Assembly: GCA_947472735.1 (NCBI GenBank) | Contig: CANJBY010000005.1 | Location: forward strand, 17,175 to 81,174 | Length of the DNA: 64,000 nt | DNA from: Sphingomonadaceae bacterium | GTDB taxonomy: Bacteria; Pseudomonadota; Alphaproteobacteria; Sphingomonadales; Sphingomonadaceae | Direction: 5' to 3' | Shown here: piece by piece, positions 1-9,933 of the stretch | How positions within the stretch are numbered: the stretch's first letter is position 1 | How the letters are laid out: each line of letters begins with the position of its first letter | The notes under the pieces: generated by a model | What the model was told of the DNA's origin: nothing | Database searches by the model: none | Seen by the model: only the letters and a program-made list of their open reading frames with translations | Made by a program: the position numbers and the translations under genes

Positions 1-24
1 GCGCAGCATATGGACGGGAATGGA

Positions 25-945
25 ATGACACAAGAGAGCAGCCGCAAAATCGGCCCGGGAAAACTGTTGCTTGGCGCGGCCATCCTCGCCTTTGGCGGGG
101 CGGTGGGTTACACGATGTCGCAACGCGGCGATGCAACGCCACCCTCGGCGCTATCGGCACCGACAGTGACCGCGCTGCCCGATTCGATCGAACAGCTTAA
201 GGCAAAGGCACAGGCCGATCCCTCCAACGCCGGGGCATGGCAGGCGCTTGGCTTCGCTTACTTCGAAGCGCAGCGGTTTGCCGAGGCGGTCGGGGCTTAC
301 AAGTCGGCAGTCAATGCCAGCCCGGGACATGCCGTGCTGTTGTCGTCGCTCGGCGAGGCGCAAGTGATGGCCAGCGAGCGCGATCCGATGCCGCCCGAGG
401 CGCTGGCGAATTTCCGCAAGGCGGTGTCGCTTGATCCCAAGGATCCGCGCGGCCGCTATTTCCTGGCGGTAAAACGCGATCTCGACGGTGATCACCAAGG
501 AGCGCTTGACGATTGGCTGGCGCTGTTGGCCGATACACCCAAGGGCGCGCCGTGGGAGGTCGACTTGCGGCGCACGATCGAGCAGGTCGGCAAGATCAAC
601 AAGCTGGACGTCGCTGGCCGTCTGGCCCGCATCGAACAGGCGGAGCCGGTCGCGCTCCCGGTGGCGGCTCGCGGCATTCCAGGGCCGAGCGCGGAGGATC
701 TTGCGGCCGCATCGAAGATGCCGCCCAGCCAGCAGCAGGAGATGGTCACCGGCATGGTCGCCAGACTGGAAGGCAAGCTCAAGGCCGACCCGGCGAATGT
801 CGATGGCTGGGTCATGCTGATGCGCAGCCGCGTCACGCTCGGCCAGGTTGACAAGGCATCAGCCGCGTTGAAATCCGCTGTGACTGCTAACCCGGCGCGG
901 GCCCAGTACATCCGCCAGCAAGCGCAGATCCTTGGAGTGAAGTAG
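25..945 (+). CDS. TPR-repeat protein, CcmI/CcmH-type cytochrome c biogenesis factor
   Basis: ORF 10..945; N-terminal TM segment followed by TPR-like repeats (DPSNAGAWQALGFAYFEAQRFAEAVGAYKSAV; LKADPANVDGWVMLMRSRVTLGQVDKA). Start may be 10 or 25. Confidence 0.75.
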   Translation: MTQESSRKIGPGKLLLGAAILAFGGAVGYTMSQRGDATPPSALSAPTVTALPDSIEQLKAKAQADPSNAGAWQALGFAYFEAQRFAEAVGAYKSAVNASPGHAVLLSSLGEAQVMASERDPMPPEALANFRKAVSLDPKDPRGRYFLAVKRDLDGDHQGALDDWLALLADTPKGAPWEVDLRRTIEQVGKINKLDVAGRLARIEQAEPVALPVAARGIPGPSAEDLAAASKMPPSQQQEMVTGMVARLEGKLKADPANVDGWVMLMRSRVTLGQVDKASAALKSAVTANPARAQYIRQQAQILGVK

Positions 946-946
946 G

Positions 947-1772
947 ATGACACCGCTTTCGCCGCGAGAATTGGCGGCCTATTGCGATCGTATTGGTTAT
1001 GGCGGCCCGCTGCGGCCCGATCTCGCCACGCTGGACGGCCTGCACCGCGCTCATGCCTTGGCAATCCCTTTCGAGAACCTCGATGTCCAGCTAGGCACGC
1101 CGCCCACGATGGACCCCGATGCTGCCTTCGCCAAGCTGGTAACCGCTCGGCGTGGGGGATGGTGCTATGAGCACAATGGCTTGTTCGCCCGGGCGCTGAC
1201 GGCCCTTGGCTTCGACGTGACGAGAATGAGCGGCGGCGTAATGCGCTCTGCGATGGGTGACACCACGCTGGGCAGCCACCTTTGCCTGAGGGTCGACATC
1301 GACGGAACCGCTTATCTCACTGACGTCGGTTTCGGTGGAACCCTGCTGGCTCCGTTGGAACTGCGACAGCTCCATGAAGCGGGCGCCGGTTCCATTCAGG
1401 CTGGGACCCGTCGAGGGCGACTACTGGCGGCTTGAACTCGACATGGGCGGCAACCCGATGTCCTACGACTTTCGCGCGGAAGCCGGCGATGAAGAGCAGA
1501 TCACAGCAATGTGCGCTTTTCAGGGCTCGCACGCGGAATCCACCTTCGTGCAGAACTTGCTGGTGCACCAGCGCCGTCCGGATGCCTTCCTGGTGCTGCG
1601 CGGCAAAGTGCTGAACCGGTTCGATCAATCCAGAGTCAGCAACCGCGAACTGGGGTCGGCGCAGGAGCTGGTCACGATCCTGCGCGAGGTGTTCGATCTC
1701 GATGTGCCCGCGGCGGCGGGACTGTGGGATGCGATTTGCGAACGTCATGAGGCGCTATTCAGCCAGATCTGA
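947..1772 (+). pseudogene. Arylamine N-acetyltransferase, frameshifted near 1370-1390
   Basis: N-terminal part in ORF 947..1435 (RRGGWCYEHNGLF with catalytic Cys, GSHLCLRV with His, DVGFGG with Asp); the C-terminal half continues in the frame of ORF 1335..1772 (APVPFRLGPVEGDYWRLEL...ESTFVQNLLVHQRRPDAFLVL). Confidence 0.8.
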
Positions 1773-1789
1773 GCAGATTCGCGTTCGGA

Positions 1790-2326
1790 CTACCCGGCGC
1801 CCAGCAGCCCCCGATGCTCCACGACGAACGCCACCAGTGTCAGTGCCAACCCGCCCACGAACAGCCGGTAGGCCATGCCCAGGTAGCGGTACTTCTTGCG
1901 CTGGAGCACTTGTCCGTTCTGGTAGATGTCGCGCAGCATGGTGCGGAAAACGTCTTCGTCTTCGTGCAGCACTTCGAGCATCCGCTCGGTGAACTCGTCC
2001 TCGCTCCACTGGGTGAAGACGCCAAAGAACAGCCGGTTTTCCTTGCCGGGCACCACAGGTGGCGGCTTTACCGACGGCATGATCGCCGCCACCGCGCAGA
2101 GTGCAGAGGCGAAGGAAAAGACCGCCAGCAACAGCAGAGATACCGGTACGCTGCCCTTGCTGGCCTGGCCGACCGCGATGGTGAAGACCACGAAGGTGGC
2201 ACCCATCAGGATGCTCGCCTTCTGGTCCGCCATCTGGCTCAGTTGCAGGTTCACCTGGGTGACCGTCCGGACAAGATAGATCGCGTCGCGGACGTAACCC
2301 TGCGGCTTTGCCTCCTCCTCGGCCAT
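1790..2326 (-). CDS. Pycsar effector-TM-like (PycTM/DUF5706) membrane protein
   Basis: MADQKASILMGATFVVFTIAVG, second TM helix, then RLFFGVFTQWSEDEFTERMLEVLHEDEDVFRTMLRDIYQNGQVLQRKKYRYLGMAYRLFVGGLALTLVAFVV; matches the general layout of the PycTM family. Confidence 0.75.
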   Translation of the reverse strand: MAEEEAKPQGYVRDAIYLVRTVTQVNLQLSQMADQKASILMGATFVVFTIAVGQASKGSVPVSLLLLAVFSFASALCAVAAIMPSVKPPPVVPGKENRLFFGVFTQWSEDEFTERMLEVLHEDEDVFRTMLRDIYQNGQVLQRKKYRYLGMAYRLFVGGLALTLVAFVVEHRGLLGAG

Positions 2327-2333
2327 GGTCGGC

Positions 2334-3689
2334 TTATACCACCCCGAAGGCCAGCATCGCGTCGGCTACCTTCTTGAAGCCGGCGATGTTGGCGCCCTTG
2401 ACGTAATCGATATAGCCGCCGCCCTGATCGCCATATTCCTGGCAGGACTTGTGGATGCCGGCCATGATGTCCTTGAGCATCTGCTGAAGTTCATCTTCCT
2501 TCCAGGCACGGCGCCCGGAATTCTGGCTCATCTCAAGGCCCGACACGGCAACGCCGCCGGCGTTCGATGCTTTGCCCGGAGCATAAAGCAGCTTCGCCGC
2601 CTTGAAGACGTGAACGCCTTCGAGATCGGTCGGCATGTTGGCGCCTTCCGAAACCGCGATGCAACCGTTGGCAACGAGGGTCCGCGCGTCGTCGCCGAGC
2701 AGTTCGTTCTGCGTCGCGCAGGGCAGGGCGATATCGCACTTGACCCCCCAAGGGGTCTTTCCGGCGTGGAATTCGGCATTCTTGAACTCTGCGACATATT
2801 CCTCGATCCGGCCACGGCGGTGGGTCTTGTGCGTTTTCACCCAGTCAATCTTGTCCTGCGTGACCCCGTCCGGATCGTAAATGAACCCGCCCGAGTCAGA
2901 GAGGGTCACCACCTTGCCGCCCAGTTGCACGATCTTTTCGGCCGCATGGGTGGCGACATTCCCGGAGCCGGAGATGACCGCAGTCTTGCCTTTCACTCCG
3001 TCGCCCTTGGTGGAGAGCATGTTCTCGAGGAAATAGACCGCGCCATACCCGGTGGCTTCGGTGCGGATCAGCGAGCCGCCCCATTCCAGCCCCTTGCCGG
3101 TCAGCACGCCGGTAAACTCGTTGGTGATGCGCTTGTATTGACCGAACATGTAGCCGATCTCGCGCCCGCCCACGCCGATGTCACCAGCCGGAACGTCCAC
3201 GTCGGCGCCGATGTGGCGGTACAGTTCGGTCATGAAGCTTTGGCAGAAGCGCATGATCTCGCGCACGCTCTTGCCTTTGGGATTGAAGTTCGAACCGCCC
3301 TTGCCACCGCCCATCGGGAGGCCGGTCAACGCGTTCTTGAAGGTCTGCTCGAAGGCCAGGAACTTGAGCACGCTCTCGGTAACCGAGGGGTGGAAGCGGA
3401 TGCCGCCTTTGTACGGACCGATTGCGTTGTTGTTCTGCACGCGCCATCCGCGCTGGACCCGAATGTTGCCGGCATCGTCTTCCCAGCAGACGCGGAACGA
3501 GACCACCCGGTCAGGCTCGGCGATGCGGCGCAGGATCTGCTGGCGGTGGTATTCCTCCTTATCCTGCATGAAGTCGAAGATGTCTTCGGCCACTTCCTGC
3601 ACCGCCTGGACGAACTCCGGCTGATACGGATTACGGCGCTTCACGCCTTCCATGAACTGATTGAAATCGACGTGGTCCGAAATGGCCAT
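2334..3689 (-). CDS. gdhA: NADP-specific glutamate dehydrogenase
   Basis: 451 aa; GLPMGGGKGGSNFNPKGKS and AVISGSGNVATHAAEK dinucleotide-binding motif. Confidence 0.95.
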   Translation of the reverse strand: MAISDHVDFNQFMEGVKRRNPYQPEFVQAVQEVAEDIFDFMQDKEEYHRQQILRRIAEPDRVVSFRVCWEDDAGNIRVQRGWRVQNNNAIGPYKGGIRFHPSVTESVLKFLAFEQTFKNALTGLPMGGGKGGSNFNPKGKSVREIMRFCQSFMTELYRHIGADVDVPAGDIGVGGREIGYMFGQYKRITNEFTGVLTGKGLEWGGSLIRTEATGYGAVYFLENMLSTKGDGVKGKTAVISGSGNVATHAAEKIVQLGGKVVTLSDSGGFIYDPDGVTQDKIDWVKTHKTHRRGRIEEYVAEFKNAEFHAGKTPWGVKCDIALPCATQNELLGDDARTLVANGCIAVSEGANMPTDLEGVHVFKAAKLLYAPGKASNAGGVAVSGLEMSQNSGRRAWKEDELQQMLKDIMAGIHKSCQEYGDQGGGYIDYVKGANIAGFKKVADAMLAFGVV

Positions 3690-3790
3690 GATGGTCTCCC
3701 CTGGTTTACGCGCCCCGTTGCCCGGCTTGGAGCCGGATCGAATGCGGAGAGACTATGCCGTTGCGGGGCGCTTGTATAGCGGGGTGGCGC

Positions 3791-4243
3791 CTATTGCGGT
3801 GATCGCTTGAGCAGCGCGCTGCGCAGCATGGTCAGCACCGTCTCGCCGCGCTGGTTGGTCATCTCGTGCCGGAAGGTGACGATCCCCGCTTCCGGGCGGG
3901 ACTTGGAGGGGCGCAGTTCCACCACCTCGCTGTGGCAGGTCAGCGTATCACCGATGAATACCGGCGCAGGGGTAACGACCTTGTCATAGCCGAGATTTGC
4001 GATGAGGGTTCCCAGTGTGGTGTCCCCCACCGAGAGGCCGACGGCGAGGCTGAAGGTGAAGGTCGAATTGACCACAATCCGCCCGAACTCACTCGCCTTC
4101 GCCGCCTCGGCATCGAGGTGCAGCGGCTGCGGGTTGTGAGTCATGGTCGACCACAGCAGGTTGTCCGTCTCGGTGACGGTGCGCGAGGGCTGGTGGGCGA
4201 GGCGGGTGCCCACGGTCCATTCGTCGAAAAAGCGGCCTGCCAT
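3791..4243 (-). CDS. MaoC family dehydratase
   Basis: MAGRFFDEWTVGTRLAHQPSRTVTETDN...NPQPLHLDAEAA hot-dog/MaoC hydratase motif; start overlaps the upstream MccA stop (ATGA). Confidence 0.85.
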   Translation of the reverse strand: MAGRFFDEWTVGTRLAHQPSRTVTETDNLLWSTMTHNPQPLHLDAEAAKASEFGRIVVNSTFTFSLAVGLSVGDTTLGTLIANLGYDKVVTPAPVFIGDTLTCHSEVVELRPSKSRPEAGIVTFRHEMTNQRGETVLTMLRSALLKRSPQ

Positions 4244-4244
4244 G

Positions 4245-6176
4245 TCAGCTGTCCTTTGCCTCAATCCGCACCAGCAACGCCTCCACCTGCACCTGCGCCC
4301 CGGGGGCGGCATTAAGCTCGGTCACCGTGCCATCGAACGGCGCGGTGAGGGTGTGCTCCATCTTCATCGCCTCAAGCGTGAGCAGCTTCTGGCCCTTGGC
4401 GACCTGCTGGCCTTGGGAGACTTCCACGGCGATGATTTTGCCGGGCATCGGGGAGAGGATGGCGCCATTGTGAGCGGAGCGGTGAGATCCACCATCCCAA
4501 CGATTTCGTACAACCAGTGCCTCGCCCATTCGAAACACCACACCCCCATCGGCGCGCCCGTGACCTTCTATCCGCCTCTCAATGAAGTCGTCAGGCAATT
4601 CGTGGAGAATGGTTTGGCCGTCGACTTCCATTGCAATTATGTGCGACCAGTCTGCATTGAGACGGAAGCCAAAATTTTGTCGCCATGGCTCGGTTCCAAA
4701 TCGGTCGTAATAGGAATGTTCAATCGATGGACCGTGCCAATGACCAGTCGGGGTCAAATTAGTTCCTAGCATCAGGATGGCCGCTTCATCCAGCAAGGCC
4801 TCTCGGAGCTGCTTAGGTTGTTCCAATTTATCGGCATGTCTCAGAATGAATCCAGTGTCGATCTCTTCCTCAATGAACCCGCGCAGACTGACCAACCTTT
4901 CCAGGAATCCAGCGTTCGTGGTCAATCCCTCCACCTGAGTCACACTGCAGGCTTTGCGCAATTTTCTCCTAGCTTCGTAGCGGTTTATACCCTGAACGAC
5001 AATTTTTGCGATCAACGGATCGTAGTACGGCGAAACAATGTCGCCCTCTTCAATGGCGGCTTCCAGCCTCACTGGTGCGAGCACTTTGAACGTTTGAACC
5101 GATCCAATGCTCGGCAGAAACCCCTTCGCCGGGTCCTCCGCATAAAGCCGCGCTTCCATCGCCCAGCCGGTGATGCTCAGTTCATCCTGCCGCTTTGGCA
5201 ACGCCTCGCCCGAAGCTACCCGCAGCTGCCATTCGACCAGATCGACCCCGGTGATCTCCTCCGTCACCGGATGTTCCACCTGCAGCCGTGTGTTCATTTC
5301 CATGAACCAGATGCGGTCCGCACGTAGCCCCTCCGAGGCATCGGCGATGAATTCGATCGTGCCGGCGCCGACATAGTCCACCGCCTGCGCCGCGCTCACC
5401 GCCGCTGCGCAGATAGCCACGCGGGTCGCTTCGTCCATGCCGGGGGCGGGAGCTTCCTCGATCACCTTCTGGTGGCGGCGCTGGAGCGAGCAGTCGCGCT
5501 CGAACAGGTGGACCACGTTGCCGTGGCTGTCGCCGAACACCTGCACCTCGATATGGCGGGGGCGCTGGATGTATTTCTCGATCAGCACGTGCGCATTGCC
5601 GAACGAGGACAGCGCCTCGCGCTGGCACGAGGCGAGCGCATCGGCAAAGTCGTCTGCGCTCTCCACCAGCCGCATCCCTTTGCCGCCGCCGCCCGCCACC
5701 GCCTTGATCAGCACCGGATAGCCGATCTTCGCGGCCTCACTGGCGAGGGTCGCCGGGTCCTGATCGGCGCCCAGATAGCCCGGCGTCACCGGCACCCCGG
5801 CGGCCTCCATCAGCGCCTTGGCCGCGTCCTTCAGCCCCATCGCCTGAATGCTCGCGGGCGAGGGTCCAACCCAGATCAACCCCGCATCGATCACGGCCTG
5901 CGCAAACGCGGCATTCTCGGACAGGAAGCCATAGCCGGGGTGCACCGCCTCGGCCCCGGTGGCCTTCGCGGCGGCAATGATCTTCTCCCCCACCAGATAG
6001 CTCTCACGCGCCGGCGAGGGCCCGATATGCACCGCCTCATCCGCCTGCCGCACGTGCAGCGCCTTGGCGTCAGCGTCCGAGTAAACCGCGACGGTGCGAA
6101 TGCCCATTTGGCGCGCGGTGCGGATGATCCGGCAGGCGATTTCCCCGCGATTGGCGATGAGGAGGGATTTGATCAT
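4245..6176 (-). CDS. Methylcrotonoyl-CoA carboxylase biotin-containing (alpha) subunit
   Basis: 643 aa; ATP-grasp biotin carboxylase (AVAGGGGKGMRLV; EMNTRLQVEHPVTE) and C-terminal biotinyl motif LEAMKMEHTL; adjacent to carboxyltransferase and IVD genes. Confidence 0.9.
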   Translation of the reverse strand: MIKSLLIANRGEIACRIIRTARQMGIRTVAVYSDADAKALHVRQADEAVHIGPSPARESYLVGEKIIAAAKATGAEAVHPGYGFLSENAAFAQAVIDAGLIWVGPSPASIQAMGLKDAAKALMEAAGVPVTPGYLGADQDPATLASEAAKIGYPVLIKAVAGGGGKGMRLVESADDFADALASCQREALSSFGNAHVLIEKYIQRPRHIEVQVFGDSHGNVVHLFERDCSLQRRHQKVIEEAPAPGMDEATRVAICAAAVSAAQAVDYVGAGTIEFIADASEGLRADRIWFMEMNTRLQVEHPVTEEITGVDLVEWQLRVASGEALPKRQDELSITGWAMEARLYAEDPAKGFLPSIGSVQTFKVLAPVRLEAAIEEGDIVSPYYDPLIAKIVVQGINRYEARRKLRKACSVTQVEGLTTNAGFLERLVSLRGFIEEEIDTGFILRHADKLEQPKQLREALLDEAAILMLGTNLTPTGHWHGPSIEHSYYDRFGTEPWRQNFGFRLNADWSHIIAMEVDGQTILHELPDDFIERRIEGHGRADGGVVFRMGEALVVRNRWDGGSHRSAHNGAILSPMPGKIIAVEVSQGQQVAKGQKLLTLEAMKMEHTLTAPFDGTVTELNAAPGAQVQVEALLVRIEAKDS

Positions 6177-6186
6177 TGTAGGTCAC

Positions 6187-7788
6187 TCACATCCGGAACA
6201 CCCCAAAGCGGGGCGCCTCCTTAACCGGCGCCTCAAGGCATGCCGCCAAAGCCAAACCCAGCACATCCCGCGTCTGGACCGGATCGATCACCCCGTCATC
6301 CCACAGCCGCGCCGTGGCGTGATACGGATTGCCCTCATCCTCATACTTCTGGCGGATCGGCGCCTTGAACGCCTCGGCCTCCTCGGGCGACCACTTCTCG
6401 GCCTCGCGGTGGACGGTCGCCAGCACGCTCGCCGCCTGCTCGCCGCCCATCACCGAAATCCGGCTATTCGGCCAGGTGAACAGGAAGCGCGGGGCGAAGG
6501 CGCGGCCGCACATGCCGTAATTGCCTGCGCCAAAGCTGCCACCGATCAGCACGGTCACCTTGGGAACCGAGGCGGTGGCGACTGCGGTGACCAGCTTTGC
6601 ACCATGTTTTGCAATGCCTTCTGCCTCATACTTCCCTCCGACTATGAAGCCCGAAATGTTCTGCAGGAACAGCAGCGGTATCCGCCGCTGGCAGGCGAGT
6701 TCGATGAAATGCGCGCCCTTCACGGCGCTTTCGCTGAACAGCACGCCGTTGTTGGCCAGGATGGCCACCGGCATGCCCCAGATATGCGCGAAGCCGCAGA
6801 CCAGCGTGGAGCCGTAATGCGCCTTGAACTCGTGAAACTCACTCCCGTCGACGATCCGGGCGATTACTTCATGCACATCGTAAGGCGCGCGGACATCCTC
6901 CGGCACGATCGCGTAAAGCTCCTCCGCATCGTACTTCGGCGCGCGCGGTTCCTTAAGCTCGAGTTCGCCGCGCTGCTTCGGGCCGAGGTGGCTGACGATA
7001 TCGCGCACGATGGTCAGCGCATGTTCGTCATTCTCGGCGAGATGATCGACCACGCCGCTCTTGCGCGCATGGAGATCGCCGCCGCCCAGCTCCTCGGCGC
7101 TGATCTCCTCGCCCGTCGCGGCCTTCACCAAGGGCGGGCCGGCCAGAAAGATGGTGCCTTGGCCGCGCACGATTACGCTCTCGTCGCTCATCGCTGGCAC
7201 ATAGGCCCCGCCAGCGGTGCAGCTGCCCATCACGCAGGCGATCTGGGGGATGCCCTTGGCGCTCATCTGCGCCTGATTGTAGAAAATCCTCCCGAAATGA
7301 TCGCGGTCGGGGAAGACCTCGCTCTGGTGCGGCAGGTTGGCGCCGCCGCTGTCGACCAGATAGATGCAGGGCAGGCGGTTGGCCTCGGCGATCTCCTGCG
7401 CGCGCAGGTGCTTCTTGACCGTAAGCGGATAGTAAGTGCCGCCCTTCACAGTGGCATCGTTACACACGATCATGCACTGCCGGCCCGAAACCCGCCCGAT
7501 AGCGGTAATCAGACCGGCGCCGGGAACCTCACCCTCATACATGTCACAGGCCGCCAATTGCCCGATCTCGAGCAGCGGCGAGCCGGGATCGAGCAGGCGT
7601 TCGACCCGCTCGCGCGGCAGTAGCTTGCCCCGCGCGGTATGCCGCTCGCGCGCCTTCTCGGAGCCGCCGAGCGCCGCCTCGGCCACCTTGGTGCGTAGCG
7701 CCCGAGCCAGCGTGCGATTATGGGCGGCGCGGGCTCTGGCAACAGGATCCTCAAGATCGAGGCTGGTCGGCAGGACAGGGCCGCTCAT
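6187..7788 (-). CDS. Methylcrotonoyl-CoA carboxylase carboxyltransferase (beta) subunit
   Basis: 533 aa; [29 protein letters not shown] and [15 protein letters not shown] motifs typical of MccB. Confidence 0.93.
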   Translation of the reverse strand: MSGPVLPTSLDLEDPVARARAAHNRTLARALRTKVAEAALGGSEKARERHTARGKLLPRERVERLLDPGSPLLEIGQLAACDMYEGEVPGAGLITAIGRVSGRQCMIVCNDATVKGGTYYPLTVKKHLRAQEIAEANRLPCIYLVDSGGANLPHQSEVFPDRDHFGRIFYNQAQMSAKGIPQIACVMGSCTAGGAYVPAMSDESVIVRGQGTIFLAGPPLVKAATGEEISAEELGGGDLHARKSGVVDHLAENDEHALTIVRDIVSHLGPKQRGELELKEPRAPKYDAEELYAIVPEDVRAPYDVHEVIARIVDGSEFHEFKAHYGSTLVCGFAHIWGMPVAILANNGVLFSESAVKGAHFIELACQRRIPLLFLQNISGFIVGGKYEAEGIAKHGAKLVTAVATASVPKVTVLIGGSFGAGNYGMCGRAFAPRFLFTWPNSRISVMGGEQAASVLATVHREAEKWSPEEAEAFKAPIRQKYEDEGNPYHATARLWDDGVIDPVQTRDVLGLALAACLEAPVKEAPRFGVFRM

Positions 7789-8954
7789 GCTCCGGCCCCG
7801 ATCAGTTCCCGCCCGATCAGCATCCGGCGGATTTCATTCGTTCCCGCGCCGATGTCCAGAAGCTTGGCGTCGCGTAGGTAGCGCTCGACGGGCCAGTCCT
7901 TCGTATAACCCGCACCGCCCAGCGCCTGCACCGCCTCTCCCGAAACGCGGAAGGCATTCTCGCTGGCGAGCAGGATCGCCCCGGCGGCGTCGAAACGGGT
8001 GGTCTGCCCGGCGTCACAGGCCCGGGCCACGGCATAGACGTAGGCCCGCGCCGATTGCAGCGCGACATACATGTCCGCGACCTTGGCCTGCATCAGCTGG
8101 AAGGTGCCGATCGGCTTGCCGAACTGCTTGCGCTCGCGAAGGTACGGAATGACCACATCGAGGCATGCCTGCATGATGCCCAATTGCAGTCCGGCCAGCA
8201 CCACGCGTTCATAGTCCAGCCCGCTCATCAAAACCCCGACGCCGCCGTGCAAGGGGCCCATGATGCGGTCTTCGGGGATGAAGCAGTCGTTGAATACCAA
8301 CTCAGCAGTCGGCGACCCGCGCATCCCCATCTTGTCGATTTTCTGCCCGATCGAGAAGCCTTCGTCCTCCGCTTCGATCAGGAAGGCGGAGATCCCGCGC
8401 GATCCGGACTCGGGCGCGGTCTTGGCATAGACCACCAGCGTATCGGCATAAGTCGCGTTGGTGATCCAGAACTTGGTGCCGTTAAGCCGGAACCCGCCGG
8501 AGACCGCCTCGGCCTTGAGCTTCATCGAGACGACGTCCGAACCCGCGCCCGCTTCCGACATGGCCAGCGAGCCCACGTGCGCGCCGGAAACCAGTTTGGG
8601 CAGGTACTTGGCCTTCTGCTCGTCGCTGCCCCAACGGTGGATCTGATTGATGCAAAGGTTGGAGTGCGCGCCATAGGAGAGCCCGATCGAGGCTGATCCG
8701 CGCGAAACTTCCTCCACGGCAATTACATGGTCGAGATAGCCCAGGCCCAGACCGCCCCATGCTTCGGCCACGGTGATCCCGTGCAGCCCCAGTTCGCCCA
8801 TCGTCGGCCACAGCTCGGCTCGCGGGAACCAGTCTTCGGCGTCGATGCGGGCAGCGAGGGGGGCGATCCTGTCGTCCGTGAACCGTTCGGCTGCCTCGCG
8901 GATCATCATCGCGCTTTCGGGCAGGGCAAAGTCGAATTCAGGCGTTGAACGCAT
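7785..8954 (-). CDS. Isovaleryl-CoA dehydrogenase (acyl-CoA dehydrogenase family)
   Basis: [75 protein letters not shown] upstream of ATG at 8954. Confidence 0.9.
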   Translation of the reverse strand: MRSTPEFDFALPESAMMIREAAERFTDDRIAPLAARIDAEDWFPRAELWPTMGELGLHGITVAEAWGGLGLGYLDHVIAVEEVSRGSASIGLSYGAHSNLCINQIHRWGSDEQKAKYLPKLVSGAHVGSLAMSEAGAGSDVVSMKLKAEAVSGGFRLNGTKFWITNATYADTLVVYAKTAPESGSRGISAFLIEAEDEGFSIGQKIDKMGMRGSPTAELVFNDCFIPEDRIMGPLHGGVGVLMSGLDYERVVLAGLQLGIMQACLDVVIPYLRERKQFGKPIGTFQLMQAKVADMYVALQSARAYVYAVARACDAGQTTRFDAAGAILLASENAFRVSGEAVQALGGAGYTKDWPVERYLRDAKLLDIGAGTNEIRRMLIGRELIGAGA

Positions 8955-9041
8955 GGCCGGCATCCTCCTGAGGGCAACGGCTATCATTGATGGCGTGCAA
9001 TGAGAAATTGATAATCCTCCGGATTGGTATAGGCTGATCCT

Positions 9042-9902
9042 ATGATAAAGCGCGCTCACCTCCGTCAGTTCATGGCCGTCGTCGATGGCGGGACCTTCAC
9101 CCGAGCGGCCGAACGGCTCGGGATCACCCAGCCTTCGCTGTCCGCCGGGATTGCCGAGCTGGAGAGACTAGTGGGCACCCGGCTGTTCCTGCGCGAACGT
9201 CGCCGGGTCCGCCTGACCGACGCGGGCAACCGCCTTGTCGCTCACGCCCGCAGCATCGAGAAGGAATTCCGAGCGGCTGAGGCCAGTCTTTCCGATGCTG
9301 CCCCGCCGGCGGAGCCACTCTCGCTGGGCGTACTGGCGAGCATTTCCACCGCGCAGCTTACGCAGTTGGTCAGGGGGTGGAGCGGGGCGCGGGCGCTGGA
9401 ACTGGTCGAAGGTACCGATGTGGAATTGCGGCGCAGGTTGGGGGAAGGGCGGCTGTCCTTTGCGCTCACCCTGTTTCGTCCGGAGGATGGCGAACGGGGG
9501 GCCGAACTCCTGCTCGACGAACCTTACCGCCTGATGCTTCCGGTCAGCCATCCTCTCGCGGCGGCGGGCCGGCTCGATCCGCGCGACGTGGCCGGTGAGG
9601 TGATGATCGCGCGCCGGTCCTGCGAGATACTCGCCGAGACCAGCCGCTTCTTCACGCAGCGCGGGGTGCGGCCACCCTTCGCCCTGCGCTCTGCCAACGA
9701 CGATCGCTGCATGGCGATGGTCGCCGCTGGCCTGGGAATCACTACTGCGCCGCGTTCGCTGGTACGCGACGGGATCGTCGCCATGCCGTTGGCCGGGTAC
9801 GACTTCCGCCGCCAGATCGGGTTGATCACCGGCGCCGGCGCGGGTGCGGAAGAGAGTGAGGCGCTGCTGACTGCTTGTCGGATAGCCTTCGGAGTGGCTT
9901 GA
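9042..9902 (+). CDS. LysR family transcriptional regulator
   Basis: N-terminal HTH LRQFMAVVDGGTFTRAAERLGITQPSLSAGIAELERLVGTRLFLRERRRVRLTDAG; divergent from the leucine-catabolism operon. Confidence 0.93.
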   Translation: MIKRAHLRQFMAVVDGGTFTRAAERLGITQPSLSAGIAELERLVGTRLFLRERRRVRLTDAGNRLVAHARSIEKEFRAAEASLSDAAPPAEPLSLGVLASISTAQLTQLVRGWSGARALELVEGTDVELRRRLGEGRLSFALTLFRPEDGERGAELLLDEPYRLMLPVSHPLAAAGRLDPRDVAGEVMIARRSCEILAETSRFFTQRGVRPPFALRSANDDRCMAMVAAGLGITTAPRSLVRDGIVAMPLAGYDFRRQIGLITGAGAGAEESEALLTACRIAFGVA

Positions 9903-9933
9903 CGCCGCGCTCAGCCCGGTCGACAATCAGAAC

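Noticed and set aside
1790-3689. A Pycsar defence operon near the PycTM-like gene
   Set aside because: Neighbouring genes are gdhA and arylamine N-acetyltransferase; no nucleotide cyclase is present in the window.
2325-3779. 484-aa plus-strand ORF opposite gdhA
   Set aside because: Antisense shadow of glutamate dehydrogenase with no motif support.
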